Shown one piece after another: positions 19,235 through 31,700 of a stretch of 64,000 bases of DNA (positions are counted from its first letter, which is position 1; every line of letters begins with the position of its first letter). Source of the stretch: Zoroaster sp. YZ-2022. Lineage: Eukaryota > Echinodermata > Asteroidea > Forcipulatida > Zoroasteridae. The translations under genes were made by a program, and so were the position numbers. The stretch is from contig CM055828.1 in assembly GCA_029582265.1 (NCBI GenBank), positions 806,001 to 870,000 of the forward strand, given 5' to 3'. A model generated the notes under the pieces. It made no database searches. It was not told the DNA's origin and saw only the letters and a list, made by a program, of their open reading frames with translations.

Positions 19235-19548
19235 CACTCGGAAAGCACTGAGCATACAGTGCTATACACACGTCGGTGTAGGGCAAAATTAAATCAATTG
19301 TTTATCTCCCGACGCAAGAATTTCACCAATCTATATATATCGCGGAACCCGCTGCTATATAGGATTCTAGCCGGCCAATCGTCATAGGGCAAGCTCGGTG
19401 GTCGAGAGGTTAAGACGTCTGCACTAGTAAGCAGGAGGTCGTGGGTTCGAATCCCGCCCGAGTCGCCTGTGTAGTTTTTTCACAGAAACTCGGAAAGCAC
19501 TGAGCATACAGTGCTATACACACGTCGGTGTAGGGCAAAATTAAATAA
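19235..19548 (+). mobile_element. tRNA-derived SINE with flanking 60-bp module
   Basis: A tRNA-like head (about 19391-19466) has a box A-like GGTGGTCGAGAGGTTAAG (19397-19414) and a perfect box B GGTTCGAATCC (19444-19454), with CTCGG/CCGAG acceptor pairing. A 60-bp module beginning ACTCGGAAAGCACTGAGC and ending GGGCAAAATTAAAT is present on both sides (19235-19294 and 19488-19546). The anticodon arm gives an eight-base loop and the acceptor arm has mismatches, so it is a SINE head and not a working tRNA gene. Confidence 0.75.
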
Positions 19549-19668
19549 ATTACCGCCCTCAAGTGTCAACAATAATTACTTCGATAGGGTACCAGCCACT
19601 GATCTCTATCACAGTATCAGTGGTGTGGAGTGTGGTACCAGCGTACATGTCAGCGCATGCACTAGCTA

Positions 19669-19803
19669 GATACCAGACAGAAGCTAGCCGCGAATTGGCG
19701 CGAATTCGCGGTTGGGAATTCCCAACCGCGAGTTCGCGGCTGCGAATTCGCGGATGGCTTTTCTGGCCCAATTCGCGGCTAGCTTCAGTCTGGTAGCTAG
19801 ATC
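19669..19803. repeat. Fold-back MITE-like palindrome
   Basis: CTAGCTAGATACCAGACAGA at the left pairs with CTTCAGTCTGGTAGCTAGAT at the right, with AGCTAGCCGCGAATTGG/CCAATTCGCGGCTAGCT inside. A central perfect palindrome CGCGGTTGGGAATTCCCAACCGCG-like core lies at about 19707-19731. No gene content. The following 19804-20003 holds nothing recognised. Confidence 0.8.
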
Positions 19804-20065
19804 TAGTCTAGTCGAGTCGTCGGCGCGGTGTTGGTGCACCATCTGTTTCACCAGATCGATCAGAGCATAACGTTTATTCAAGACTCCTTCATCAAAAAGC
19901 TGGTGCTGTCCTGCAAACGACTTACTGTACTCAATTATAGGCTTCAATTTGTAATTTGTAAGTAACATCAGTTTATATCATAGATCTGATCCCATCATTT
20001 CAGGGAAGCAAATAGCTGTGGTGACCGCAGCCCTACTGACTACCTGACTTTTACAACTTCTGTCA

Positions 20066-20393
20066 TTAACCCTCCTATGGTTTGACCTTTCAAAACCTTT
20101 CAAAATCTGCTTACTGGCCAAAATGGCTATCAATAATTATGAACCCTTTAAAACCCTCCAGAATTTGTTGCTACTGAACAACCACACCTTTCAATACCCT
20201 TTGAAAGGTATTGAAACATTTCAACACCAGTTTGTTCAGAGAGTTGTTAGGCCTACACCTTTCGAAACCTTTCATAGGTCCCTTTTGTCAGACAGTTTTC
20301 TCACCTTTCAAAACCCTTCAGTACAGCAAACTTGAAAGGTTTTGAAAGGTCTGACAATTCTATGGCAAACTGCACTGTACATAGGAGGGTTAA
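20066..20393. mobile_element. TTAA-flanked (piggyBac-like) MITE inserted in one arm
   Basis: TTAA at 20066-20069 and 20390-20393 enclose ends CCCTCCTATG and CATAGGAGGG. TTAA duplication and CCC termini are piggyBac-type. The opposite arm of the host element has the uninterrupted TTAA (about 21983), so the insertion site is visible in its empty form. The interior is made of CCTTTCAAAACC-type repeats. Confidence 0.82.
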
Positions 20394-20483
20394 CGGACGG
20401 GCAGGCAATGTTCTGTACCCCAAAAAGGTGTCCCATACTGTAGCCTACATGAGAAATGCTCATCAAACTCACCTCCAAGATTC

Positions 20484-20999
20484 TATGCCACCTACAGATG
20501 CTTTAAAACCATGCAACTTGCATTGGCGATATTTTATGGACATTTTAAGTTTGGAAAAATGCAAGATTGAACTAGTAGTAGTAGTAGTACTACTACTAGT
20601 AGTAATAGTAAACATGGAAACTGCAGGACTTGTGACGTTTTCCCAACAATGCATTGCGCGCATACACAATTACCCTCCTGCTACCGGTAAAAAACAAAAA
20701 ACAGGCAGTATAGCGCCACCTAGCGATTTTTAGCGTACCAACCACATATATTTGGTATGCTAAAAATCGCTAGGTGGCGCTATACTGCCTGTTTTTCGTT
20801 TTTTACCGGTAGCAGGAGGGTCATTTGTGTATGCGCGCAATGCATTGTTGGGAAAACGTCACGAGTCCAGCAGTTTCCATGTTTACTAGTTCAATCTTGC
20901 ATTTTTCCAAACTTAAAATGTCCATAAAATCTCGCCAATGCAAGTTGCATGGTTTTAAACTTCAGAAGAGGCATCTGTAGGTGGCATAGAATCTTCGAG
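20484..20999. repeat. 500-bp hairpin (inverted repeat, centre about 20745)
   Basis: GATTCTATGCCACCTACAGATG at the left pairs with CATCTGTAGGTGGCATAGAATC at the right. The arms are about 230-250 bp and nearly identical, with a loop of about 20 bases. The left arm has an extra (TAG)n/(TAC)n insertion near 20573-20605 that the right arm lacks. The inner part starts CCCTCCTGCTACCGG and ends CCGGTAGCAGGAGGG, resembling the ends of the TTAA MITEs. The frames across the hairpin are mirror artefacts. Confidence 0.88.
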
Positions 21000-22191
21000 T
21001 AGGGTTTTCAGGTGAAAAATTATTCCTAAACCAATATGCTCAATATTTATATCAAATTACATGTAAAGGTCTTGATGAAAGAAATACAATGGTTTTTAAA
21101 TCAAGAAAATCGGACGAGTAGTTTTTGAGGAATCCTGTTTTATTTAATCAAGTATACAGCATTCGATGAAGCCCGACTGTCCATACACTGTGTACATCCG
21201 TAATGGCAATAAAACCGTTGAATCAGCCTACACACACCGTGATACACACGCACAGCGTTCGTGCTCGTTTCCCTCATAAGAGCTTTTGAAAGGGTGTAAA
21301 AAATACACTCTCCGCTCAAAACTAAACACAATTACGGCTCAAAACTTTCACATATGATAGAAAAGAGGTGTAAAATTCATTCAGACATTGCTCTTACCTT
21401 TCAACTTAAAAATGTCACCTCGAAAAACTGTGTTTAATTTTTTATCTCTTCATAACTTCGGTTGTAGAGTAGCTGTGGAGATCGAGCAAGCATGGGTATG
21501 TAAAGGAGCCCTTTGACTTAATATGGAAACCCGTTTTCATGTCAATCACAATGTACTCGGGTGCGGAGACAGCTCTGAAGTGGATGCCCTCAGCAGAGCG
21601 CGGCATATTTTACGGGCCGAATGCGCCCGATCTCGGAACACTTCGCGAAAGGCTGGGCGGGATGAGAGTGGTTCATTCATAAAAACCTAGCCTTTCGCAC
21701 ATACTTCCGATTGCTATTTTATGTACATTGTTGGATAGCTGAGACTATAAGCTTTCCAATGAGCTATTACATGTAAGATTTCGACAGGTAAAAGTAATAT
21801 GTGTGTGTGGAGGGCTTCGGTCAAGCACGTACAAACTGAAAACCCTACTTGGAGGTGAGTTTGAAGAGCATTTCTCATGTTTGGGACACCTTTTTGGGGT
21901 ACAGAACATTGCCTGCTCGATATCGACACTTGTCAATACAGGACTACCATAGGCATTCACCGCAGCGCTACTACCGTCCGTTAATGACAGAAGTTGTAAA
22001 AGTCAGGTAGTAGGGCTGCAGTCACCACAGCTAGGAAGCAAAATAGTATACTACTTCCACTTGTGCACAAAGTCTCTGCATGTATGATGTAGGCCCCTTA
22101 ATTTATAATGCAAACAATATCATTTAACTAATGTAGTACTACTATAAAGTACTAACCGTTACTAGTAATATTAGGCCTAACTGTTAGTAGC

Positions 22192-23634
22192 CTCGCGGTC
22201 CTACTAAAAACCGACAACTCAGGACAACTCACGACAACACGTTCTAAATGCACTGAAAACTCAAAAATAAAGTCATACATGTACATATGTTTATAAGGGA
22301 CAGTGGCATACATACAGGGTTTCAGTTTTTGTAAATGTGGTTTTAAAACCACCAAAACTGTGCTGTTCACTTAGCTATTTATTTATTTATTTATTATTTT
22401 TAAATTCGGTTAGGCCTATGCTATATACAACTTGAATAACTCTGGAGAACAGTTTTGATTTCATCTGTATCTTCTAAAAATCTAAGATGGACGTGGGTAT
22501 GAGAACTATTAATTAGAAAATGTAAATGTTTTCTGAAGCTCTTAATCATGATTACCATCCCAGTGGTGATCAAGTAGAACTTTCTTTATGGAAGACAACG
22601 CTTAATTGACATCAGTGAATGAAAGAAGCCTATGGGTATGAATGACGGCCAGCTGTCACAAACAAGTGATTAACCATGATGACAACACCAACTGATATCA
22701 GTGAATCAAAGAATCCTGTATGTGTCGCTGCTGGCAATTAATTGTCGCCAGTAAGTCCTGACAAAATTTAAGTTTTCTTATTCATTCAACAAGTAACTGC
22801 GTCTGCATTGTCAGGAAACTGAACTACGTTACCGTAGGTCAAAAACATCACAAGAACAACCATGATTTTTAATTTTGTTCAAAATTTATTCGCAGATTAG
22901 TAAACATTCACGAGAATAATACAAACAAGTTTAATCAAAAGGAACCTATTTTAACTTGAATCAATTAAAAAGTACAAATACTTCTATTGCATAATATGGA
23001 GGTTGAAACAACAATTGATATTAGGTTATTTTTAACGAGTTTTACTCATTGGGATTTGTCAAACGAATGTGCTCTTTTAGGTTGAACAACCTTTTTTAGT
23101 AACAATTTTTTTTTAAATATCTGTCGCATAACGTACAACAAAAGCAGTTGTACAAAACTTATGACCATTTTCACAATATTTTGGATTTACTGAATTTATT
23201 TATACCAGTCGACCTAAACATGTATAGTTAAAATGTACAAGGTAAATATAATACACTTTATATTAATATTTTACAAAATAAAATACCAGGACACAATATA
23301 TACTACAAACATAAAATTATAACCATTGTACATGAAAATAAATTTCGTGCGGGGACACAGCCCGCGTTATGATGTCACCCACTTTGTAGTCTGGTTTACT
23401 TTCACCCTTTGACATAATGGTACAGTCCTTTTACGTTGCACAAGCAAGATGGCGGCCAGTACTACTGCAGTGAAGAAAATCTTTTTTTATTGCTAATTTA
23501 AACCACATTTTCAAAAACTGAAACCCTATATGTATGCCACTGTCCCATATAAACATATGTATAACTTTAGTTTTCAGTGCATTTAGAACGTGTTGTCGTC
23601 AGTTGTCGTCAGTTGTCAGTTTTTAGTAGGACCC
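22192..23634. mobile_element. Second inverted-repeat element with 9-bp direct flank
   Basis: The flank GTTAGTAGC occurs at 22183-22191 and 23635-23643. The arms GGTCCTACTAAAAAC...ACGTTCTAAATGCACTGAAAACT and a following segment (ACATATGTTTATA...GACAGTGGCATACAT...CTGAAACC) pair between 22197-22355 and 23498-23632. The ends themselves are imperfect, so exact boundaries are uncertain by a few bases. No transposase; the interior is AT-rich with nothing recognised. Confidence 0.6.
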
Positions 23635-23982
23635 GTTAGTAGCAGTAACGTTAGAAATACTATTAGCGTTAGGGCACCATGGCATTTGCGGTATTCTCAC
23701 CGTGCATGAGCTATTCCGGGCATATGTTGTTAGATCACTGTGGTTAAACACAATGCTCACAGATGCCAAGTGGCTATCATCAAGACACTGGGTGTAAATT
23801 CACCACTCAAGTCGGGTTACAATGTCATGTGCGCTTTTAGCGGATAAAACCTTATCAGTATTACTGTGTGCATGTGTATTGCGTTATGCAAAAAAATAGT
23901 ACCCCTAGCATATCAGGATATGTATAAAATCATTGGGGGACGAATTTTTGTTGTTGATAAGTTTATGCGTATTGTGACGCAT

Positions 23983-24107
23983 TGTGACAACATTATGGAA
24001 AAAAAAATTCTTTGAAATTGATTAGATCATAAACACAATACTGTAACTAGGCCCTATTACATTTAACCAATTTCAAAGAAAAAACTTCTCTATAATGTTG
24101 TCATAAT
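23983..24107. repeat. Short inverted repeat (MITE-like)
   Basis: GACAACATTATGGAAAAAAA...TTTGAAATTG pairs with CAATTTCAAAG...ATAATGTTGTC, arms about 35-38 bases with a loop of about 50. Non-coding. Confidence 0.65.
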
Positions 24108-25665
24108 ACATTAAAAAAAAAAGATTCAATATATCACCGAATTGACCCCATTGACTTTGTCCACAGCCTTGTATACAAGGGTACCAATTTTGTTTAAATA
24201 ATGTGAGGTTGTTTTACAAGGTAATGCCCATGTGCATAGTGTGCAGGATTGTGGGTATTTTCTTAAACTATTATGACACTATTGAGACATATTTTGGTGT
24301 AAATTTCCAGACGGAAAATCATTCCTTAATCAGCAAAATTAAGCCTCACTCGGCTAATTAACCACCAAATCAAGCCAACAAAGAAAGCTTACAGTAGTTT
24401 TTGTGCCCGAGGTGATTTAATTTCAGGGGGAAATGTCAAACGTCTACCAACCTTATAATTTCAGTTCATTTTTTAAAGAACTACAGATCTTCAAAATTGA
24501 CATACATGTTCCTTATACTAGAAGAAGCGAGTGAAGACTACGTAATTCAATTATGTTTACTTCGTCAGGAGCGGAAAATTATTCTGAATATGAAACAAAA
24601 ATATTATGGTTAAGAAAAGAAATCTATACTTTTTACAAAATATTGTGCAAAAATTACAACCTAGTGCTGGGAGTTACCGGTTAATTTTCACAATTGGATC
24701 ATTCCATATGAATTCAACCAAATCTCAGAAATCTTCCACGGTCACCTACTCAGATTTGGCTCAAAATTATATGTATAATGAACACATGTATGCAAAGTTT
24801 TAGGCTTCAACTCCTAAGGGTTTCTGAGATATGGCCCTCCAAAAATCAGGCCATGCCCACTTTTTGCCCTCACAAATCGCGAATGTTAAATTATAGGGTC
24901 ATGGGCGGAAATGAAAAACTCAATTTTCAAGGGTCCCCTGTCAGCCCAGGATTTGTTATAGAGTGTTAATGATGCTGGATTCCTTGTATTTAAGGACAGG
25001 TCTGTCTGTAATAGGAAGAATAGCTCTCCTCAACCATTTTGAGAGCCTCTGAAAACAGTTCTGGCTGAAAAAGGGACTTTTTGGCCCATGTTTGGTGCCC
25101 AAGTTTACCATGTGGGCAGTTACCCTTGGTAATGAATTTTTTTCCACATAATTGTACATATCTTGCCTTGATTAAATGTCAATGACTATGCATTGAGATT
25201 CACTGAAACACCCAACTTCTAATTTCATTACTGTCCAGTTGATTATGTAGCCTTAAGTGCTTCAATTTGGGTACATGGGGGAGGGTAGGGCCAGTTTTTG
25301 TTGGTAAGTTTGACATTCTTTCCTTTTTTATTTCTTTAGGTTGGCACTGTCACATTGGTAAATTTTATGTATTTGACTATTCAATTGAAAACCATACTTT
25401 TCCAAATTTGTACACTTCACTGCATTTTTGTTTACTTTTATTATTCTCTGTGCAAATTTGTTTCAGAGAACATTAGGTGCAGAGTGTATAAAAGGGTCCC
25501 ATTTTTATATTCATAATCATTAACATGTAATCAACACCAGGTCTGGTGAGTATACTTGTGAGTCTTTTGATTTCACTCGTACTTTATGCATAATTTTCAT
25601 CATCAACAGTAATGAATAAAGTGTTATTTTTAACATTTAGTAGTTCCGCAAATCAACACTGCAAG
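24108..25665. other. Upstream region of DBR1, no coding signal
   Basis: AT-rich. I see no TATA box at a convincing distance, no open frame with recognisable content, and no repeat matched elsewhere in the window. The DBR1 5' UTR must begin here. Confidence 0.5.
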
Positions 25666-25747
25666 ATGAAGATAGCAGTTGAGGGATGTTGTCATGGAGA
25701 ATTGGAAAACATCTACGCAACAATTCAGCACTTAGAAGCTAAAGAAG
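25666..25747 (+). CDS. DBR1: DBR1 exon 1
   Basis: Encodes residues 1-27 plus one base, including the first metal-binding motif GCCHGE. The donor is GGTATGC. An open reading through the donor is intronic. Confidence 0.95.
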
Positions 25748-28700
25748 GTATGCTGCTACAGGCCTGGAATTTCATTCTTGTAGGAGCAAGGCCACTATTT
25801 TCTAAGTACAGGGCACTTCAATTAGAATATCAGAATGTCTATGGGAAAACTTTAAAGGGTACCAAGGCCAGGACCAGTGGTTCAAAGGTCAACAGTAATA
25901 TGACCTTATTATGTGGTGTATTATTTTCAGTCACTGGGTTAATCTAAGACTAGCACTCCGATTCCATGTCATGCCATGTCATGCTGATCGTGTCGATACT
26001 GTCCCTTTAACTCATTCCCTACAGCAATCCCATATATCACACAATCCTATTTCTTAGTTTAAGTTACCTCATCCTGTACGGCAAGCTGTATAACAAATCG
26101 TATTCATTTTTAGTGTTTCATATTATATTTATTGTAAAGAAGTCACAAAACGTGTAATTATCCCGTATGGCATCATTGTTTACATTAACCCTAACCACCC
26201 TGAATCCATCAAAATCCATCCCCCTGTTTTGGAGGATTTCGGCGGATTCAGGATACCTCCATATTGAGCATATGGCGGACTTTGATGGATTCAGGATTTC
26301 AATAGTTTTTTAACTGCTTGGTCATGTTGGTTGAATTTTGATGGATTATAGTTACATGTATTGTACCATAGAGGTACATGTACTGTACATGTAGGAACCT
26401 CCGTGCATGTATGTATGTACATGCATTGCTGGGCCTGCCTGTCCCATTGTTGGGACATTGCCAAGTCTTATCTTTTGCAAGTACTGACAGGGTTCAGGGA
26501 GAAGTAAAGCAAAAACATGGCCTTTTGACTGGGCCTTATCAGATGTCTGCAAGTACATTGTAAACAATGGCTCAATGAAATGACCCTAACAGACAATGCG
26601 CTGGTGGGGTCGCCACCTCCATTCATTGGTAGGTGTATTCCTTAGATAATGTATGAATTATTTTTGGATGCATGATGCTTATACTGAATTTGTCATGCTT
26701 CAGCAAAAACCCCAAACAAACGAATAAAACAACCCCAAACCAGCCAACACTTGTATGTGTTAGATTTTGATGGATTCTATGCAGCAACATACTATACAAA
26801 TTTTCATGTGAGCATGGTATCCTGAATCCGCCAAAATCCGCCAGAAATTTAGGTGATGAATTTGATGGATTCTATGCAGCAACATACTATAATTTTTTTT
26901 ATGTGAGCATGGTATCCTGAATCCGCCAAAATCCACCAGAAATTTAGTGGTGGATTTTGGCGGATTCAGGATACTTTCTAGTAAAAATACCCAAGGGGTT
27001 AGGGTTAATATTGTTAACATTATTATGTAAAAGAACATCAGTTTTTGTTTATCATTGCAAATGATGGTGATGAAATAAAGATAAATGGTAAAAATCCATT
27101 TTAATATAAGGTGCTAAAACAAAAATTTAATACAGCTTATCTGAAGCTCCAACTGATACACATGTAGTTCAATTTTATTAATTTTCGGACACATTGAATT
27201 CTTAAATGTAAAGAGCGGCTTCCTTTGCGTAAGTTTTTTTTCAGCCTAATATGTAACTCAAAAATTACCAAACAGTAAAATTCTTCATCTTATCTAATTT
27301 TGTTTGTAATTTAACAGCAATCAAGGTTGACCTTCTGCTATGTTGTGGTGACTTCCAAGCTGTCCGAAATGAAAGTGATATGGAATGCATGGCAGTACCC
27401 AGGAAGTTTCGCAAAATGAACTCTTTTTACAAGTAAACACACTAGTTATTTTTGAAAATTAATACATTTTGGAAGTGATGGGACTTGTTCACAGAGTGTG
27501 GCAGCGAGTGTACATTTTTCCCTCAATGTGTACAATGAAGCCTGAAATACAAGATTTTACAGATATTTTATAGATTCAAGGGTAATTACAATATATATAC
27601 AATTGTGTGAATTGCAATTTGTGTTAATTGTCTTATTCAAAATTTTCAATATTGGTACAAATTTTAACCCACTGCTTGCAATCTTCGGCAGTTGTACTAC
27701 TTTTTCAGCATTATAATTAAAAACATGAATGACCTAATGAAATTAAACCAAAAAAAAGAGACTGAAAAAGGAAAATCAACAACTTGAGGTAATACGTTTT
27801 TAGCAGCTTATATTTCTTCTTGGCACAGCACAAACTACATTTTTGGACAATTTTGTGACTTTCAGCTAAAACAACAATTTTCATGGGTATACAAATGATT
27901 TCCTAATGCTTCAGATGTTTTTGTTGTTTGTATCTAAAGGTATTATTCTGGAGAGAAGAAAGCTCCTATACTAACGCTGATTATTGGAGGAAACCATGAA
28001 GCATCCAACTACCTGGGAGAACTAGCTTATGGAGGATGGGTGGCACCTAATATATATTATATGGGTAAGTATTTAGGGTTAGATGAAAGAAGATAGATGG
28101 GGAGAGTTAAAAGGAGGAAGTGGAGAATATAAAAAGACGAGGGGCTTTGGTGTTTATCTATTATTGCTATTTATAAACAATGGCCAGTCACAGTGCATAC
28201 TTCACATCCAACTTGATCTGGGAATGGGATGATCAAGTTGTACATGTACGTATATGTACTTTCTTCAGATGCACAACATGAATCTTATACACAATACAAC
28301 ACCGTTTGGTAATTAGTCTATGAGCCAGCGGCTGAAATTTCACACTTTTTTGTCATAATCTCAATATCCGTGTCATATTTTACCTAAATCATCATTAAAA
28401 CAAATCAGCTTTTAGTAAGAGTTAATTCTAGGCCATTACAACTAATTAATTAATGAATTTCTATTTAAAAAGGTCACCGTTTAGTTTAAAATTTGTGACT
28501 ATGGGTACAATCATATACACCATTCACTAAGTAAATTCATGGAGCGGGGTCCAGGCTAATACGTATCCCTAACGTTTCAATTTCAGTTGATTATTGCAGT
28601 GGATTGTTGCAATGGATCAATCTGTTTTCGTGTGGTGTCCAGACGTTGTTTTTTAGGCTTGCTGAATCACGGTGTGTAGTTATTTGATTGCTAACTGGTT

Positions 28701-31700
28701 TCAGGGCCAAATAGTTATCAGACAGGCCATTCACATAATGCATGTTCTTGACCAATATATTCCTACGTACGTTAAGGATTAATCTCTGAAAGACCGTTTA
28801 AGCTGTATGCCGCCCTCATTAACTGTCAAGATTTTGAGTTTTGTAGCGCTATATAGCATGCAGCACCGTTACGAGAGGCTTGTTTTAAACCAATTAATTG
28901 TATTCCTATGGATGTTAATGATCCCAAACGGTTTCTTGAATGAATAATTTTCTAGCCCCATTAGTTTGTACCTAAACTATAATTATTAATATTAATCCTC
29001 CTAGTTCTGGTGCCTTTTTCAGACAAGTTGATGCACCATTTGAAACCATTCGTTTTGTGAAACACACCAAAGTGTAGTGTATCCACCATTCAAAACCATT
29101 TGAATGATTTATAAGCCACTGTGTAGTACATTCACCATTTGAAACCATTCGGCGATGGAAACACACCAAGGTGTAGTGTATCCACCATTCAAAAACCATT
29201 TGAATGGTAGTAAAGCTTGCTACCAACACTTTTCAAATGGTATCACCATGTGTGTACAAAACCAATGGCCATTTTGGTAAGTGGAAATTTTGAATGGTTT
29301 CAAATGGTCAAACACTAGGAGGGTTAATGTTGATAGTTTATAATGTACCAAATCCCCCAAAAGATGTCAATGCGGTAAATATAGATATTTTTTATTTAAG
29401 CATTGTTTGTACACGGAAGCTGCAGAGTGAACCTGTGATTAACTTGTTGGCCTCAACTAGTGAACAAATACTTATGAATCAGGACACCAAATAATATTTT
29501 ATGGTTTAATGTTTTAATCATATGGCACATTGCACAAATAAGTACCATGACCGGGAACGAACCCATACTGTGACAACACCAGAACTTGAGTCCGGTACAC
29601 TAGACTGCTTGGCCATGACACTTCAATACCTCCACCATCCCTGACTACAAACAATGCTTTATAATTATAGTCTTTCAGTGGCGTAACTAGACTCCAATTT
29701 TCAAGGGGGAAATTCAGCCTTTTATTAATTTTCGTTTTTAATTTATTCTCACTAATCCTCGACGGATTTTTTCATTCAAGGTATCAAATGAAAGCTAATA
29801 ACTTTTCCTAATCCGTAAAAATAGCAATTTAACATTTAAATAAATGTTTGACCGTCAAATCGACCTAAAATCGGGCAATGCATCTTTAAGGTCTGAACCC
29901 AATGGTCATTGTCAAGATCAGGGTTAGGCCTACAACTTAGGTTGAGGGTCGTGTCATAACAATCATAGTCCAACAACAACGGAACAGCTTTGTGTTCATC
30001 CATAGGACAAACACGTCTAGTTCTTATTGTGATTTTTTAGTTGGTATATATGTCTATAGTAATTAGAAAAATATGATAGCCTTTTTTAAGTGGTAGCTTA
30101 ATGTGGAATTCATGGCCTTTTATATGACATCATAGATTCAATACAATCGCATCATTTTACACATTTATATATGGGCAGTTCCACGGTTACTCACGTTACA
30201 TTTTGTAGGTATTGGGTCCACTCTTAATGCCATAATTTCCTTACATATAAATTTCACTCATCAGTTTTTTCACAGTAGTTGCATTATACCCAGACCTTAC
30301 TCAGCACAAAATAATCATTTAAAATAATTGTTATAGGTACCCTGCATATCAGAAAAAGCGCTGGTTACTCACGTTACATTTTTCAGACATGCATAAAACG
30401 TCAACTGGCTTTATTCAAAAAGTATCCTCATACCAAGTATTCTTGGAACTGAGTGTTATATGGTTGATATACCTTACCTAGTGGAATACATATTATTGAA
30501 GATTTTCAGGGAATTAACAAATAAATGGTTACTCACGTTACAGTTGCTCACATTACAGTTTGTCCCCATGTAAGAAGACCATAAATCCACAATGGTGATC
30601 ACTAAATTTTAGCTAAAAAGTGTTTATCAAACAATTCTAGCTTATAATGCTTACTTTTTATGTCAATTATGGCCCCAAAAATTTACGTTTTGGTAAAATT
30701 AGTTAGTTTTCACTTTTAGATTAATTACATAACACTAACAATGCAAAATATTGCTATGTAGTCAACTCAAGTGAAGATTATTTCCTTTCAATTTCTCAAA
30801 CAAGAATTGTTCCACTTCCTTTGTCTACTGGAAACAATTAACAAAGTAAACTTATTTAAAAGTAAACTTATTTACATTTTCAGTTCAAATCCATAAATTG
30901 TTGGAAACAAGTCAATCTCTGTTTTAGTTAAAAACTACATCCATGTCGGTTACTGCAATAGTGCAACTAAGTAAATGTACTTGGAAATCGGAGTTGATTA
31001 ACACAGTCCAAGAATAAAAAAATTGTTCTCAGATTGCTTCATGTCCATTTCCTAAAGCTTCATGGAACATTTGAAGTGGCCACGGTTATAAGCAACTACA
31101 GGTGCATACACTGTAGATCTGTGTTAATAGACGTGTGTACACGTGTACATACATGTACGTTATGTTATAGACATTTGCATCACATACATGTACCAGCTTA
31201 AGAGATGCTTTCCTCTATGTAGCTTCATTAAAGAAAACATCCAAAAGAACAGCCAAAACACTTGACTAGATAATGAAAAAGGGTTGGACTGATGTACACA
31301 TATATATGTACATGTACATGTATGTACATGCATATTTGTATGAACCTTCTGCATTGTACGTACATGTATCTTTGCCTCACTTTTCTTTAACATTTTTAGT
31401 TTAATTACTGTCATAAAGAAAAAAAACATAAAGAATGCATAGAAAATAATATTCAATTATACCTAAATGATTTACTGGTAAAGGTGGACTAGCTAAAATC
31501 AATACGGACTTTACAAAAAGTTGTTGCATATGTGCGCATGCAGATAATACCATGTGTTTAAGAAGAAAGTGCAATGCATGATGGGTAAATTCCTTAAAAC
31601 TAGCCTTTATATTGTAAAATGATATTCACCCAGTCATTACCACACATTCATTCATTCACATACATGTAAAACTTAATGTTTACCACTTTAGACACGATTA

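Larger units (their letters stand above)
20013..22033. mobile_element. Long-inverted-repeat DNA transposon (Mutator-like?) with 9-bp target duplication
   Basis: The direct repeat GGAAGCAAA flanks the element (20004-20012 and 22034-22042). Terminal repeats begin TAGCTGTGGTGAC and continue through GCAGCCCTACT and CTGACTTTTACAACTTCTGTCATTAA. Further inside, the arm 20394-20500 (ACGGACGGGCAGGCAATGTTCTGTACC...) pairs with 21850-21985. A 9-bp duplication with long inverted repeats is typical of Mutator-like elements, but no transposase is present, so the superfamily is inferred. The interior holds a 500-bp hairpin. Confidence 0.75.

Noticed and set aside
19391..19466. Functional tRNA gene
   Set aside because: Box A/B are good, but the anticodon loop is eight bases, the acceptor stem has mismatches, and SINE modules flank it.
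20332..20733. 133-residue frame over the 500-bp hairpin
   Set aside because: Spans a MITE end, a trinucleotide repeat and one hairpin arm; no domain.
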